Source: Bradyrhizobium ottawaense (GTDB lineage Bacteria > Pseudomonadota > Alphaproteobacteria > Rhizobiales > Xanthobacteraceae). From it: a DNA stretch of 64,000 nucleotides. Shown piece by piece: positions 1-8,956 of this stretch (its first letter is position 1; every line of letters begins with the position of its first letter). A model generated the notes under the pieces. That model saw nothing but the letters and a program-made list of their open reading frames with translations. It did no database searches and was not told the origin of the DNA. The DNA is taken from the NCBI RefSeq assembly GCF_900099825.1, contig NZ_LT629693.1, positions 1,426,001 through 1,490,000 on the forward strand. Reading direction: 5' to 3'. Made by a program: the position numbers and the translations under genes.

Positions 1-456
1 GCGTCGGGCGAGCACCAGGGAGGCATCAGCGCTGCTGATGACTCCATCAGTCCCGCCGATGTCGGCCTGCCGGCTCCGTAGTAGTACCGATATCGAGGCG
101 CTGGACAGGCCGGTCGGCCTTGTGGATGGATGGGCCGGTGGGCCCGAATAGTAAGCATGCTCTCAGAATCTGTGTCGATCCAACTCGCGGTAGTTGTGGT
201 TTGGTCGATATTTTGGCACATGTAGGGTGCGGGGTTTCGTCAATGCACCCCGGGCGTCGACGGCCGCATCTGGCCAGCAACGCCGGTATCAGGATGCTCC
301 CAACGCAACGTGCGGTTGGCTGCCATCCGGTGGTCTCTCAGGACTCCTGTGGTTCTTACGGCGAATTCACGGGTCGATACGAACTTAACGCGGTAACGGA
401 TGAATCCCTGACCCCATTGCGCCAGGGCTTCGCGATCGAAGGGCGGTAAAACCAGA
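1..456. other. Intergenic region, no supported gene
   Basis: No reading frame here has a ribosome binding site, recognisable domain or believable codon use. The short frames that exist overlap on both strands. The window begins mid-sequence, so part of this may be the upstream region of a gene lying to the left. It should contain the promoter of the XRE regulator that follows, but I see no convincing -35/-10 pair. Confidence 0.5.
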
Positions 457-852
457 ATGACCAGAGCAGCAGCAAAGAAGATGAAGCAGCGCAGTGCCGG
501 CAAACCCGACATTGAATTGGGCAAGCGGATTCGCCTGCGGCGTGTAGAACAAAAGATCTCGCAGGCAGAGCTTGGCGACAAACTCGGCGTCAGCTTCCAG
601 CAGGTCCAGAAGTACGAAAAGGGCGTCAATCGCGTCGGTGCTGCCCGTCTGCAGCAGATCGCCACTGCGCTCGACGTGCCGGTGACGTTCTTCTACGACG
701 GCGACGGCAAGGCGCGGGAAGTCGAAAGCCTGCTGTTCCTCGACAGCTCGTTCAGCCTTCGGCTGTTGCGCGCCTACAGCAAGATCAAGGACCAGACGGT
801 TCAGCGTCAGTTGGTGTCCCTGATGGAATCGATTGCCGCCAACGAAGCCTAG
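457..852 (+). CDS. XRE-family helix-turn-helix transcriptional regulator
   Basis: A 131-residue DNA-binding protein. Residues about 21-75 form a Cro/C1-type HTH domain: GKRIRLRR opens helix 1, and the recognition helix carries SFQQVQKYEKG, the usual XRE pattern. The C-terminal 50 residues are a short helical tail ending in RQLVSLMESIAAN, as in small alphaproteobacterial XRE regulators thought to act in stress or symbiosis control. No Shine-Dalgarno is obvious before the ATG at 457, and an in-frame ATG at 481 is possible. The gene stands alone and converges on the flavin monooxygenase, with a palindromic repeat between them. Its target cannot be read from this window. Confidence 0.85.
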   Translation: MTRAAAKKMKQRSAGKPDIELGKRIRLRRVEQKISQAELGDKLGVSFQQVQKYEKGVNRVGAARLQQIATALDVPVTFFYDGDGKAREVESLLFLDSSFSLRLLRAYSKIKDQTVQRQLVSLMESIAANEA

Positions 853-978
853 AGCCTTATCGGTTCTGATTGCATCAGAACCGGGCTCTAGTCTTTTGTT
901 TTGACGCGTTTTCTTTACGCGAACCGGCATCCACCCACGGATCAAGTCCGAGGGCATGCTTCGCTCGAAAACGCTATG
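853..978. repeat. Palindromic intergenic repeat, likely bidirectional terminator
   Basis: The gap between two convergent genes opens with a hairpin: GGTTCTGAT, loop tgc, ATCAGAACC, flanked by agagcc and gggctct and followed by a T-rich run. Next comes a larger inverted pair, GCGTTTTC near 904 and GAAAACGC near 967. From memory, this type of element is scattered through Bradyrhizobium genomes. Its position between convergent ends fits transcription termination for both genes. Confidence 0.6.
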
Positions 979-982
979 GCCG

Positions 983-2641
983 CTATCGCGCCTGGATTGC
1001 AGCACCGCGGACCCGATCAATCATCGCGAGAGAATCGGCGGGTAGCTTGTTGCTGCGCCAGGCCACATGCTGGTCCGGCCGGGACAAAACCAGTTTGTCG
1101 CCATCGTAGATGGCTGAGTCCGGACGTTCGACATCGAGAACTTTCAGCGGCACGCCCCGCAAGCGGGCAGCGACGTCGAGTGCGGCGACGTCGGTCGCGG
1201 GATCGAACCGCAACAGCGTGAACTCCGGCCCCATCGCGTCATAGAGCGAGCCGCCGTCCCTGCACCACAGATGCGGCGTGCGACAGCCCGGAACCGTCGA
1301 TGGCGTGTAGCTGTCCATCGTGTAGGCCGGATGGGCGGCGCCGTCATAGGCGATGATCGGCGAACGATCGTAATAGGTGCCGAAATTGAGTCCGGCGCAG
1401 GCATATTGCTGCACATTGATCTCGTAGGTCAGACGGCCGACCTCGCGTCGCGCGCGCTCACCTTCCGGTCCCGCTTGCTCGATTTCGTCGGGCACCGAAC
1501 CGCGGCGGCGGATCTCAGCTTCCGCATGCGACATCGCAAACCGCGAGACCTGGCTGGTGATCGGCCAGCGCTCCGCCTGATAGGCGTCGAGAATGGCCGA
1601 TGGTGCCCAGCCATTGAGGTGGGCCGCCAGCAACCATGAAAGGTTCATGGCATCCGCAATGCCGGCATTCATGCCGTAGCCGGCATAAGGCACCCAGATA
1701 TGGGCGGCATCGCCAACGATGAAGGCGCAGCGGTCGCGAAATCTGTCGGCGATCAGCCGGCGGCCATACCAGTCCTCCTTCGAGATGATCTCGTAGTTGA
1801 AACCGTCTTCCACGCCGAGGATGGTTCGCAGGCAGGCATCGCGATCGACCTCGTCGAAATCGCCCTCTCCCGGCCTCAGGTAATTGTGCACCAGCCAGCG
1901 CTCGCGGCCGTCGATCGCATAGACCATGCCGGAGCGGCGCGGATTGATCGAACCGGTGCCCCAGGCGGGCGCGGTCTGCTGGCGATCGATCAGCCCGGGC
2001 GCGCGGATGTAGGTCGACTGCACGCGCTGGATCACGGCATCGCCGGACAGTTCGGCGCCGATCGCCTTGCGAACGATCGAGCGCGCGCCGTCGCAACCGA
2101 TCAGATAGCGGCAGTTCACCGGCGTGACCGTGCCGGTGTCGAGGTCGCGCAGGCTGGCGCGCGCGCCGTCGTCGGCGACCACGACGTCTTCGACCGTGGT
2201 GCGGTTGATGATGCGGATGCGCGGCTGCCCGGCCGCATGCGCAAACAGGATCGGCTCGAGAAAAATCTGGTTGATGCGGTGCGGAGGTTCCGGCGTCGGC
2301 CAGTTGCAGTCGGGACCCTCGGTCGCCGTGAAACGGTCGCGCCGGCAGGGAATATGAATCCGTGTCAGCTCCTGACCGGTGAACGAGGTGCGGTAACTGA
2401 CGTCGTGCGGATAATCCGCCGGCAATCCGGCATTGCGGACCTTGTCGGCGAGGCCGAGCCGCCGAAAAATCTCCATGGTGCGGGCGGCGACGTGATTGCA
2501 TTTCGGCTCGGGCGGTGCGGCAGGCGCGCGCGTCTCCACCACGGTAACGGCGATCCCACGCCACGCGAGATCGATCGCAAGCGTGAGCCCGACCGGTCCC
2601 GCGCCGACGATCAGAACATCGGGATCATTCATGTCGTGCAC
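983..2641 (-). CDS. FAD-dependent aromatic monooxygenase (PheA/TfdB type)
   Basis: A 552-residue flavoprotein monooxygenase. The FAD dinucleotide fold is at the N-terminus (GAGPVG, residues 13-18). The second FAD motif, GDAAH, is followed by PYAGYGMNAGIADAMNLSW, the group-A hydroxylase signature, with Ala-Gly-Tyr where most relatives have GGxG. A C-terminal thioredoxin-like domain is typical of the phenol hydroxylase/TfdB branch. These enzymes use NAD(P)H and O2 to hydroxylate phenols or related ring acids in the cytoplasm. It lies 78 bp downstream of a Bug-type binding protein on the same strand, so uptake and oxidation of one aromatic acid may be coupled. The substrate is unknown. A start at the next Met (2632) is also possible. 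Confidence 0.82.
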   Translation of the reverse strand: MHDMNDPDVLIVGAGPVGLTLAIDLAWRGIAVTVVETRAPAAPPEPKCNHVAARTMEIFRRLGLADKVRNAGLPADYPHDVSYRTSFTGQELTRIHIPCRRDRFTATEGPDCNWPTPEPPHRINQIFLEPILFAHAAGQPRIRIINRTTVEDVVVADDGARASLRDLDTGTVTPVNCRYLIGCDGARSIVRKAIGAELSGDAVIQRVQSTYIRAPGLIDRQQTAPAWGTGSINPRRSGMVYAIDGRERWLVHNYLRPGEGDFDEVDRDACLRTILGVEDGFNYEIISKEDWYGRRLIADRFRDRCAFIVGDAAHIWVPYAGYGMNAGIADAMNLSWLLAAHLNGWAPSAILDAYQAERWPITSQVSRFAMSHAEAEIRRRGSVPDEIEQAGPEGERARREVGRLTYEINVQQYACAGLNFGTYYDRSPIIAYDGAAHPAYTMDSYTPSTVPGCRTPHLWCRDGGSLYDAMGPEFTLLRFDPATDVAALDVAARLRGVPLKVLDVERPDSAIYDGDKLVLSRPDQHVAWRSNKLPADSLAMIDRVRGAAIQAR

Positions 2642-2719
2642 GGCGTCGCGCCCGCGGGTCGAGTCATTTCAAGACTTCTTGGTGTGTCTTGTTGTTCTTG
2701 TCTCTTGTCGTTATTGGCG

Positions 2720-3703
2720 TCATTCGAGCTCGGCGCCGGAGTTCTTCACGATCACCGCCCAGCGCTCGATTTCGGTCTTGATGTAAGCGGCAAAACCATC
2801 CGGTGTCGAGGGCGGCAGCGGCTCCAGCGACATCGCCGTCAACTTGTCCCGCGTCGCCGGATCGGCCATCAGTTTGGCGATCTGCGCCGCCAGCGCGTCG
2901 ATGACCGGGCGCGGCGTGCCCGACGGAGCCACCACGCCCTGCCAGGCGACCAATTCAAAGCCGGGAAGTCCGGCTTCGGCAAGCGTCGGAATCTCGGGCG
3001 CCGCGGCAACGCGCTTTGGCGTGGTGACGCCGAGCACGCGCACCTTGCCCTCGCGGATCTGCGGCAGCGCCGGCTGCAAATCCACCACCATGAACGGGAT
3101 GTGTCCCGCGATCACATCGAGCATGGCCGGCACGCTGCCGCGATACGGCACGTGCCTGATATCGATACCCGCCGCCGACTTCAGCATCTCGGCACCAAGA
3201 TGTTGCGGACTGCCATTGCCGGCCGAGCCGTAGGCCAGCCCCGGTTTCGATTTGGCGTAGGCAATGAATTCGGCCAGCGTCTTCGCCGGGATCGTGGGAT
3301 TGATGATGAGCGCAAAGGGAACGCCGGCGACCAGACCGATCGGCGCGAAATCCTTCGCGGGGTCATAAGGCAGCTTTTTGTAGAGCGTCTTGTTGATAGC
3401 GAGCGTGGTCGAGGTCGCCATCAACAGCGTGTAACCGTCGGGTTCGGACTTGGCGACCTGATCGGCGCCGAGCGTCGTGCCGGCGCCCGGCTTGTTCTCG
3501 ACGATGACGGTTGCATCAAGACCGGTCTTGAGCTGATCGGCGATCAACCGGCCGAGAAGATCGGTGGTGCCGCCGGCCGGATAAGGCACGATCATCTTGA
3601 TCGTCCGGTTCGGATAGGCCGATTGCGCCACGGCCGACGAACCCACGAGGCAAGCCAGCGCTCTGCCACAGCCCGCAATGGCCTCCCGGCGCGTTAGTCG
3701 CAT
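2720..3703 (-). CDS. Bug/TctC-family periplasmic solute-binding protein
   Basis: A 327-residue tripartite tricarboxylate transporter receptor. The signal peptide ends near AVAQS, and the mature protein begins with the family hallmark YPNRTIKMIVPYPAGG. Bug proteins bind carboxylates (dicarboxylates, amino acids, aromatic acids) in the periplasm and normally deliver them to a TctAB membrane pair. No tctA or tctB is present here, so it is an orphan, as in many Bradyrhizobium and betaproteobacterial Bug expansions. The start at 3703 is chosen because GGGAGA precedes it at good spacing and a signal peptide follows directly; the longer frame has neither. It is probably co-transcribed with the monooxygenase downstream. 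Confidence 0.88.
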   Translation of the reverse strand: MRLTRREAIAGCGRALACLVGSSAVAQSAYPNRTIKMIVPYPAGGTTDLLGRLIADQLKTGLDATVIVENKPGAGTTLGADQVAKSEPDGYTLLMATSTTLAINKTLYKKLPYDPAKDFAPIGLVAGVPFALIINPTIPAKTLAEFIAYAKSKPGLAYGSAGNGSPQHLGAEMLKSAAGIDIRHVPYRGSVPAMLDVIAGHIPFMVVDLQPALPQIREGKVRVLGVTTPKRVAAAPEIPTLAEAGLPGFELVAWQGVVAPSGTPRPVIDALAAQIAKLMADPATRDKLTAMSLEPLPPSTPDGFAAYIKTEIERWAVIVKNSGAELE

Positions 3704-4026
3704 GCCGCTCTCCCAATCGCGCTTTTCTAGATTCTGTTGCGAACCACCATAGCTGCCGCGGCGACATATCAAAGGAGACAAAAGTCCAATCGCGGCAACG
3801 GGAATAGCGTCGCACATGAGCCTTCAGATTCGGGGCCCCTGGTTTTGCGGCAGTGCAACAGCCGCAACCGAAACTTAATCCTAATGCAACTCTCACGGGG
3901 TAATCTTGCCGAACGCCGTCGTGGAGCAGCCCGCCCCGGCCAGTTCCGCCCGAGCGGCCGGATATTTCATTTCAACTCCCGCGCATCGCGCGCATCCCAG
4001 CAAGCCTGACATCAGGGAAGTCCGAC
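3704..4026. other. Divergent intergenic region
   Basis: This 323-bp gap separates the Bug protein (minus strand) from the L,D-transpeptidase (plus strand) and must hold both promoters. I see no clear consensus boxes, repeat or RNA structure, and no frame with a ribosome binding site. Confidence 0.5.
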
Positions 4027-5364
4027 ATGCAGAGAATGACAATCGTTGCCATGGCCGCCATGCTCGTGGCCGGGCCGGCGTTTGCCCAAGGCGCCGGATC
4101 TGCGGCAGGTTCACCGGCAGCACCGCTTCAGGCCGCACCGGCGGGCACGGCGCCGGCAGCACATGCCGCTCCGCCGAAGCCCGCCATAGCTGCATCGACG
4201 CCGGAATCGCGCTCAGCCGCCGCGCTGGCGCTGTCGCATGAACCGACCTTCGACGAAGGCAGCGCGCAGCGCATCCGCGACGCTGCGTTGAGTTACTCGG
4301 ATCTGGCGGTGCGCGGCGGATGGCCGACCATTCCCGCCGACGCGAAATTCACCTTGGGCGTCCAGGGACCGAATGACGATCTGTTGCGCAAGCGACTGAT
4401 CGTCAGCGGCGATCTCGCCGCCGACAAGGCGTCCGGCGCGTACGACGACGCGCTCACTGAGGCCGTCAAGCGTTTCCAGGCCCGCCACGGCCTGGCGCTG
4501 ACCGGGACGGTGACGCCGCGCACGCTGGCCGCGCTCAACGTTCCCGTCCAGAAGCGCATCAAGCAGCTCGAAGCCTCGCTGACGCGTCTCGAAAACATCA
4601 GCTTTCCGTTCGGCCAGCGCTATGTGGTCGTGAACATCCCGGCGACCTTTGCCGAGGCCATCGAGGACGACAAGGTGGTGCGGCGCTATCGCGTCATCGT
4701 CGGCAAGACCGAAAAGCCGTCACCGACGCTGACCGCCGATATCACCAGCGTCAATCTCAACCCGACCTGGACCGTGCCGTCATCGATCGCCAAGAGCGAG
4801 ATTTCCGCGCATATGCGCAAGGACCCGACCTATCTGTCCCGCATGCACATGGACGTGCTCGGCGCCAACGACGCGCCGATCGATCCGCACTCGGTCGACT
4901 GGTCCGGCGCCCACACGCCGAACTTCACGGTGCGTCAGCAGTCCGGCACCTGGAACGCACTCGGCGCCGTCAAGATCGACATGCCGAATTCCTATTCGGT
5001 CTACATGCACGACACCAATCAGCGCAACCTGTTCACCGACGACTACCGTTTCGATTCACACGGCTGCTCGCGCGTCGACAATGTGCGGGATCTGGCAGCA
5101 TGGCTGCTGAAGGATCAGCCGCAATGGAATCGCACGGCGATCGATGCAGCGATTGCGACCGGCGAGCGCCATGATATCCGCGTCACCAGGAAGGTTCCGG
5201 TGGCCTGGATCTATCTGACGGCATGGATGACCAAGGACCAGACCGTGCAGTTCCGCAACGACATCTATGCGCAGGACGAACAGTTGCTGGAAGCGACCGC
5301 CGAGGAAGCCGCCTTCTTCAACAAGGCGAGCGCCCATCCGCTGACGGCGCATATGACCCAGTAA
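4027..5364 (+). CDS. L,D-transpeptidase with peptidoglycan-binding domain
   Basis: A 445-residue periplasmic enzyme that makes 3-3 cross-links in peptidoglycan or attaches proteins to it. The order is: signal peptide (1-20, ending AFA-Q); Ala/Pro-rich linker to about 60; a peptidoglycan-binding helical domain around 110-175 (YDDALTEAVKRFQARHGL); and a YkuD catalytic domain from about 195 to 350. The catalytic motif is intact: His328 in MHDTN, then His345-Gly-Cys347-Ser-Arg. It resembles the larger YcbB-like class in domain content but is shorter than E. coli YcbB. It stands alone, with the convergent quinone oxidoreductase ending 6 bp away. Alphaproteobacteria rely heavily on 3-3 links, so a housekeeping wall role is likely. 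Confidence 0.92.
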   Translation: MQRMTIVAMAAMLVAGPAFAQGAGSAAGSPAAPLQAAPAGTAPAAHAAPPKPAIAASTPESRSAAALALSHEPTFDEGSAQRIRDAALSYSDLAVRGGWPTIPADAKFTLGVQGPNDDLLRKRLIVSGDLAADKASGAYDDALTEAVKRFQARHGLALTGTVTPRTLAALNVPVQKRIKQLEASLTRLENISFPFGQRYVVVNIPATFAEAIEDDKVVRRYRVIVGKTEKPSPTLTADITSVNLNPTWTVPSSIAKSEISAHMRKDPTYLSRMHMDVLGANDAPIDPHSVDWSGAHTPNFTVRQQSGTWNALGAVKIDMPNSYSVYMHDTNQRNLFTDDYRFDSHGCSRVDNVRDLAAWLLKDQPQWNRTAIDAAIATGERHDIRVTRKVPVAWIYLTAWMTKDQTVQFRNDIYAQDEQLLEATAEEAAFFNKASAHPLTAHMTQ

Positions 5365-5370
5365 ATCCCC

Positions 5371-6351
5371 CTAGGGGATAATGATGGCCGGGCCGACCGT
5401 GGCCCGGCTGTGCAGTTCCTCATGGGCGCGCCTGATATCCTGCAGCGCATAGCTGCGGTTGACCTCGGCGCGGACCTTGCCCGAGATCACCGCGTCGAAG
5501 AACGCGGTGGCGGCGGCCTCGTAGTCGCTGCGTTTGGCGATCCAGGTCCGCAGCGTCGGCCGCGTCACGATGATGGATTTGCGATGCAAAAGCTGCAGGT
5601 CGAAGGCGCCGACATTGCCTGACGCCGTGCCGTAGCTGATCAGCATGCCCATCGGCCTGACGCAATCGAGCGATTTCAGGAACGCCGATTTGCCAACGCC
5701 GTCATAGATCACGTCGACTCCGACGCCATCGGTCAATTCCATGGTGCGCGCCGCGAAATCCTCGCGGCTATAGACGATCACGTCGCTGCAGCCATGCGCC
5801 TTGGCGATCTCGACCTTGCTGTCGGCGCCCACGGTGCCGATCACCCGCGCGCCGAGCGCTTTCGCCCATTGCCCCAACAACAGTCCCATGCCACCTGCCG
5901 CCGCATGAACCAGCGCGGTATCGCCGGGCTTTATCGGATAGAGCCGCCGCACCAGATATTCCGCCGTAAGGCCGCGCAACAACGCCGCCGCCGCCACCTG
6001 GTCGGAAATCCCCGGCGGCAAATGCAGCAACTTGTCGGCGGGCACGACGCGCCGCTCGGCATAGGCGCCGGGATGAATATAGGCGACCCTGTCGCCCGTC
6101 TTGAAGCCGGAAACGCCGGCGCCTGTGGCCTCGATCACGCCGGCGCCCTGCCCGCCGAGCACGACCGGCAGGTTGCCCGCATCATGTGGCCCGGCCTCGC
6201 CTTCACGCTGATAGGTGTCAGCGAAGTTCAGCCCGATCGCGGTTTGCTTCAGCAGCACCTCGCCGGGACCGGGATCGCGCAGGTCGACCTCTTCATATTG
6301 CAGCACTTCGGGCCCGCCATGGCGGTGAATGCGAACGACGGCAGTCTTCAT
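5371..6351 (-). CDS. Zinc-independent NADPH:quinone oxidoreductase (QOR-like)
   Basis: A 326-residue medium-chain dehydrogenase/reductase. The N-terminal GroES-like domain has the QOR pattern GGPEVLQYEEV and lacks the zinc-ligand cysteines of alcohol dehydrogenases. The Rossmann nucleotide site is HAAAGGMGLLLGQWAK. These soluble enzymes reduce quinones or activated double bonds with NADPH. The start at 6351 is preferred over one at 6384 because the protein then begins MKTAVVRIHRHG as in the family, and it lies just 4 bp past the GntR stop codon. It is thus co-transcribed with gntR and divergent from the importer/CoA operon at 7119, which may place it in the same catabolic unit. Confidence 0.88.
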   Translation of the reverse strand: MKTAVVRIHRHGGPEVLQYEEVDLRDPGPGEVLLKQTAIGLNFADTYQREGEAGPHDAGNLPVVLGGQGAGVIEATGAGVSGFKTGDRVAYIHPGAYAERRVVPADKLLHLPPGISDQVAAAALLRGLTAEYLVRRLYPIKPGDTALVHAAAGGMGLLLGQWAKALGARVIGTVGADSKVEIAKAHGCSDVIVYSREDFAARTMELTDGVGVDVIYDGVGKSAFLKSLDCVRPMGMLISYGTASGNVGAFDLQLLHRKSIIVTRPTLRTWIAKRSDYEAAATAFFDAVISGKVRAEVNRSYALQDIRRAHEELHSRATVGPAIIIP

Positions 6352-6355
6352 GATC

Positions 6356-7012
6356 TCAGGGCTTCCGGCTGGTGAGATTGGCAATCAGGTCGGCGAACAC
6401 CCGGCCACCGAACAGGATGTGCTCGCGCATCAAATGCTGCGCCAGCGCGTCGTCGCCGCTCTTGATCGCTTCCATGACGCGCGCGTGTTCCTGGAACGAC
6501 GCCTTCAGCCGCGCCGGCTGATAGAGGCTGGAGCGATGATAGAAGCGCATCCGCAACCGCGTCGACCGGATCTGCTCGGCCAGGAATTCGTTGCGCGACC
6601 CCTGGTAGATCGCCGCATGAAAGGCGGCGTTGTTCTTGATGTAGGCCGGGCTGTCCAGCCGCTTGACCGCCGCCTGCGACGCCAGATGCAACTTGGCGAG
6701 CTCCGCCTTCTCGGTCGACGACATCCGCCGGGCCGCGAGCCCGGCCGCTTCCGCTTCCAGCGCGGTCAGCACTTCCACCATGCCGATCGCGAGTTGTGGC
6801 GACACGCTGGAGACCACCGCGCCCTGCCGCGGCACCAGCCGCACGATTCCGGCCGCCGCCAGTTGCAACAAGGCTTCGCGCGCCGGCGTGCGCGACACCT
6901 CGAAGCGCTCCGCCAAAGTCTGCTCGTCGAGCTTGTCGCCCGGCGACAACCGGCCGTGCTCGATATCGTCCTCGAGCTCCTTACGCAGGGCATCGCTGGT
7001 TCTGACGCGCAT
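6356..7012 (-). CDS. GntR-family regulator, FCD/FadR subfamily
   Basis: A 218-residue repressor-type regulator. The N-terminal winged HTH is clear (DKLDEQTLAERFEVSRTPAREALLQL), and the C-terminal all-helical FCD ligand domain spans about residues 80-210 with its metal-binding histidines (AAFHAAI and later His residues). FCD regulators usually sense organic acids. The start at 7012 is chosen over 7054 because AGGGAA lies upstream and the protein then begins directly at the HTH. It is followed at once by the quinone oxidoreductase and is divergent from the operon at 7119. A TGTATACA palindrome in its own leader suggests autoregulation and control of the divergent operon. Confidence 0.9.
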   Translation of the reverse strand: MRVRTSDALRKELEDDIEHGRLSPGDKLDEQTLAERFEVSRTPAREALLQLAAAGIVRLVPRQGAVVSSVSPQLAIGMVEVLTALEAEAAGLAARRMSSTEKAELAKLHLASQAAVKRLDSPAYIKNNAAFHAAIYQGSRNEFLAEQIRSTRLRMRFYHRSSLYQPARLKASFQEHARVMEAIKSGDDALAQHLMREHILFGGRVFADLIANLTSRKP

Positions 7013-7025
7013 CGCGGGGGTTCCC

Positions 7026-7039
7026 TTGTGTATACATAG
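7026..7039. promoter_or_regulatory. Candidate GntR operator
   Basis: The sequence TTGTGTATACATAG contains the perfect palindrome TGTATACA (7029-7036). It lies in the leader of the gntR gene, between it and the divergent ABC/CoA operon. FCD-type GntR regulators bind sites of the TNGTNNNACNA / TTGTATACAA class. Binding here would fit autorepression plus control of the divergent operon. This is inference from sequence form and position only. Confidence 0.45.
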
Positions 7040-7118
7040 AAGAGCATTGCGCACACATTAAATCAATGCTGAAATGGCTTCCGAAGACGCCCGAGAGCGT
7101 CGCGCGCAGGGAACGCCA

Positions 7119-8156
7119 ATGCCGATCGACCGAAGAAGCTTTTTGACCGGAACAGCCGCTGCGCTGATGGGGTTGCGGCCCGCCTCCGCGCAGGCCGACT
7201 ACATCGCCGAGCTCTACGCCAAGGCCAAGCAGGAAGGCGAACTGACCTGGTACAGCGTGTACTGGCCGTCGGACCGTTCCGAGAAGCATGGCGCGATCTT
7301 CAGCAAGGCTTTCCCCGGCGTGAAGGTGAATGTGGTGCGATCGACGGCGCAGGTCGCCTATCAGCGGCTGAGCCAGGACCTTCAGGCCAACGCCGCCAAT
7401 TGCGACGTGTTCTCCACGACAGACATGGGGCAGTTCGTGGCCTTGAAGGATCGCGGCGTCCTGATGCCGTACAAGATGCGGTCGATGGACCAGATCGACA
7501 GCCGCTTTCACGGCGTCGACCCCGATGACGCCTACCAGATCGTCAACGCGACCACGGTGGGGCTCGCCTACAACACCAACAAGGTGAAGCCGGAACAGGC
7601 GCCGAAAAGCTGGAAAGAGTTCATCGATCCCAAATGGAAGGGCCAGTCGGTGGTCGGCCATCCCGGATTTTCCGGCTTCGTCGGCACCTGGGTGGTGCAG
7701 ATGAACAAACTCTACGGCTGGGATTATTTCGAGCAACTGGCGGCGCTGAAGCCGCATGTCGGCCGCTCCATCATCGACACGGTAACCGTGCAGGTCTCGG
7801 GCGAGCGCAGCATCGGCGCCAGCCCGTCCGCGCTGGTGCTGCGCAATGCCGCGCAGGGCAACCCGATCGCGGTATCCTATCCCGAGGAGGGCTCGGTGCT
7901 GATGATCTCGGGTTCGGCGATCCTGAAGAACAGCAAGTATTCGAACGCCGCAAAGCTGTTCATGGAATTCCTCTATTCCAGCGACACCGCGGCCGAGGAT
8001 ATCGAGGAGTTCGGCATACCCTTGCGGCGCGACACCGTGCTGCCCGCCGGCTTCAAGAAGCTCGATGAATTGAAGACCATCCGCCCGACGATTGCCGAAA
8101 TCATCAAGGGCATTCCCGAACTCACCGAAAAGTGGCGCGACACCTTCGGCGTCTGA
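7119..8156 (+). CDS. ABC importer periplasmic binding protein, Fe(III)/family 1 type
   Basis: A 345-residue extracellular solute-binding protein of the class that includes iron(III) and many organic-anion receptors. The N-terminus is a twin-arginine-like export signal (DRRSFLTG, then a hydrophobic run ending ASAQA). The mature body has the family features TWYSVYWPSD and AYNTNKVKPEQAPKSWKEF. The start at 7119 is supported by AGGGAA six bases upstream. It is the first gene of an operon that also holds the fused permease (9791) and ATPase (11530). The GST, enoyl-CoA hydratase and CoA-transferase genes in between argue that the ligand is an organic acid rather than iron. Confidence 0.87.
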   Translation: MPIDRRSFLTGTAAALMGLRPASAQADYIAELYAKAKQEGELTWYSVYWPSDRSEKHGAIFSKAFPGVKVNVVRSTAQVAYQRLSQDLQANAANCDVFSTTDMGQFVALKDRGVLMPYKMRSMDQIDSRFHGVDPDDAYQIVNATTVGLAYNTNKVKPEQAPKSWKEFIDPKWKGQSVVGHPGFSGFVGTWVVQMNKLYGWDYFEQLAALKPHVGRSIIDTVTVQVSGERSIGASPSALVLRNAAQGNPIAVSYPEEGSVLMISGSAILKNSKYSNAAKLFMEFLYSSDTAAEDIEEFGIPLRRDTVLPAGFKKLDELKTIRPTIAEIIKGIPELTEKWRDTFGV

Positions 8157-8186
8157 GTGCCCTCCCAAGATTTCACGGAGTATCCC

Positions 8187-8918
8187 ATGATCGTTCTTCA
8201 TCACGGCTGGCGTTCGAGCGCGTCGCGCCGCGTCCGGCTGTGCCTCGAGGAAAAGGGCCTCGCCTATGAGGGCCATGTCGTTGATATGGCGAATATGGAG
8301 CATCATTCGCCGGAATATCTGAAGATCAATCCGCTCGGCGTGATCCCGACCATGATCCACGACGGCCAGCCGCTGCACGAGAGCGGCACGATCTGCGAGT
8401 ATCTCGACGAGACATATCCCGATCCGCCGCTGCGGCCGGATACGCCCTACCAGCGCGCCGAGATGCGCAACTGGATCCGGCATATCGACTCCCTGATCGG
8501 CAATCTCATCATCTTCAACTGGCGTCACCACCTGCAGAAGACCGCCTCGCAATGGACCGATGCGGAACTGGCCGAGAAGCTGAAGAACATTCCGAGCAAG
8601 GAACGCCAGGAAGCCTGGCTGCGGGTGGCGCGAAAGCCCTACACCGAGGAAGAGCGCGACACCGCGCGAGCCAAACTGGTCGCGCAACTGCTGGACAAGA
8701 TGGAGGAAGCGCTGAAGCCGTCCGGCTGGATGGTCGGCAAGAACTATTCGATCGCCGACATCGCCGCGGTGCCGTTCGTGAAGCGGCTGGATGAGGAGAT
8801 CGCGCCCGATGAGGTCGAGCCTAAGAAACATCCCCGCGTCAACGAATGGTGGACTAAAATACAGGCCAGGCCGGCCTTCGCACGTGCGAAATTCGATCCC
8901 TTCATCACCACCGTTTGA
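8187..8918 (+). CDS. Glutathione S-transferase family protein
   Basis: A 243-residue cytosolic GST-fold protein. The N-terminal thioredoxin-like domain carries SSASRRVRLCLEEKGL with a Ser-rich active-site start, then the cis-Pro glutathione motif (GVIPTMIHD) and HESGTICEYLDE. The C-terminal helical domain carries YSIADIAAVPF, the N-capping/hydrophobic-staple region. Activities in this class include conjugation, reductive dehalogenation and isomerisation. The start at 8187 has ACGGAG six bases upstream. It lies inside the importer/CoA operon, so it probably processes the imported compound or a breakdown product. The exact substrate is not visible. Confidence 0.88.
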   Translation: MIVLHHGWRSSASRRVRLCLEEKGLAYEGHVVDMANMEHHSPEYLKINPLGVIPTMIHDGQPLHESGTICEYLDETYPDPPLRPDTPYQRAEMRNWIRHIDSLIGNLIIFNWRHHLQKTASQWTDAELAEKLKNIPSKERQEAWLRVARKPYTEEERDTARAKLVAQLLDKMEEALKPSGWMVGKNYSIADIAAVPFVKRLDEEIAPDEVEPKKHPRVNEWWTKIQARPAFARAKFDPFITTV

Positions 8919-8956
8919 ACCGCAGATTACATCCTCAGCACCCGAAAGCAGCACCC

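Noticed and set aside
1700-3697. 665-codon plus-strand open frame
   Set aside because: It is antisense to the flavin monooxygenase and Bug genes, is rich in Arg/Asp/Gly/His from mirrored GC-biased codons, and has no domain or ribosome binding site.
7119-8156. Iron-transport role for the first importer
   Set aside because: The binding protein belongs to a class that includes iron receptors, but the operon partners are CoA and GST enzymes and I do not see the iron-binding tyrosine pair clearly, so no iron function is claimed.
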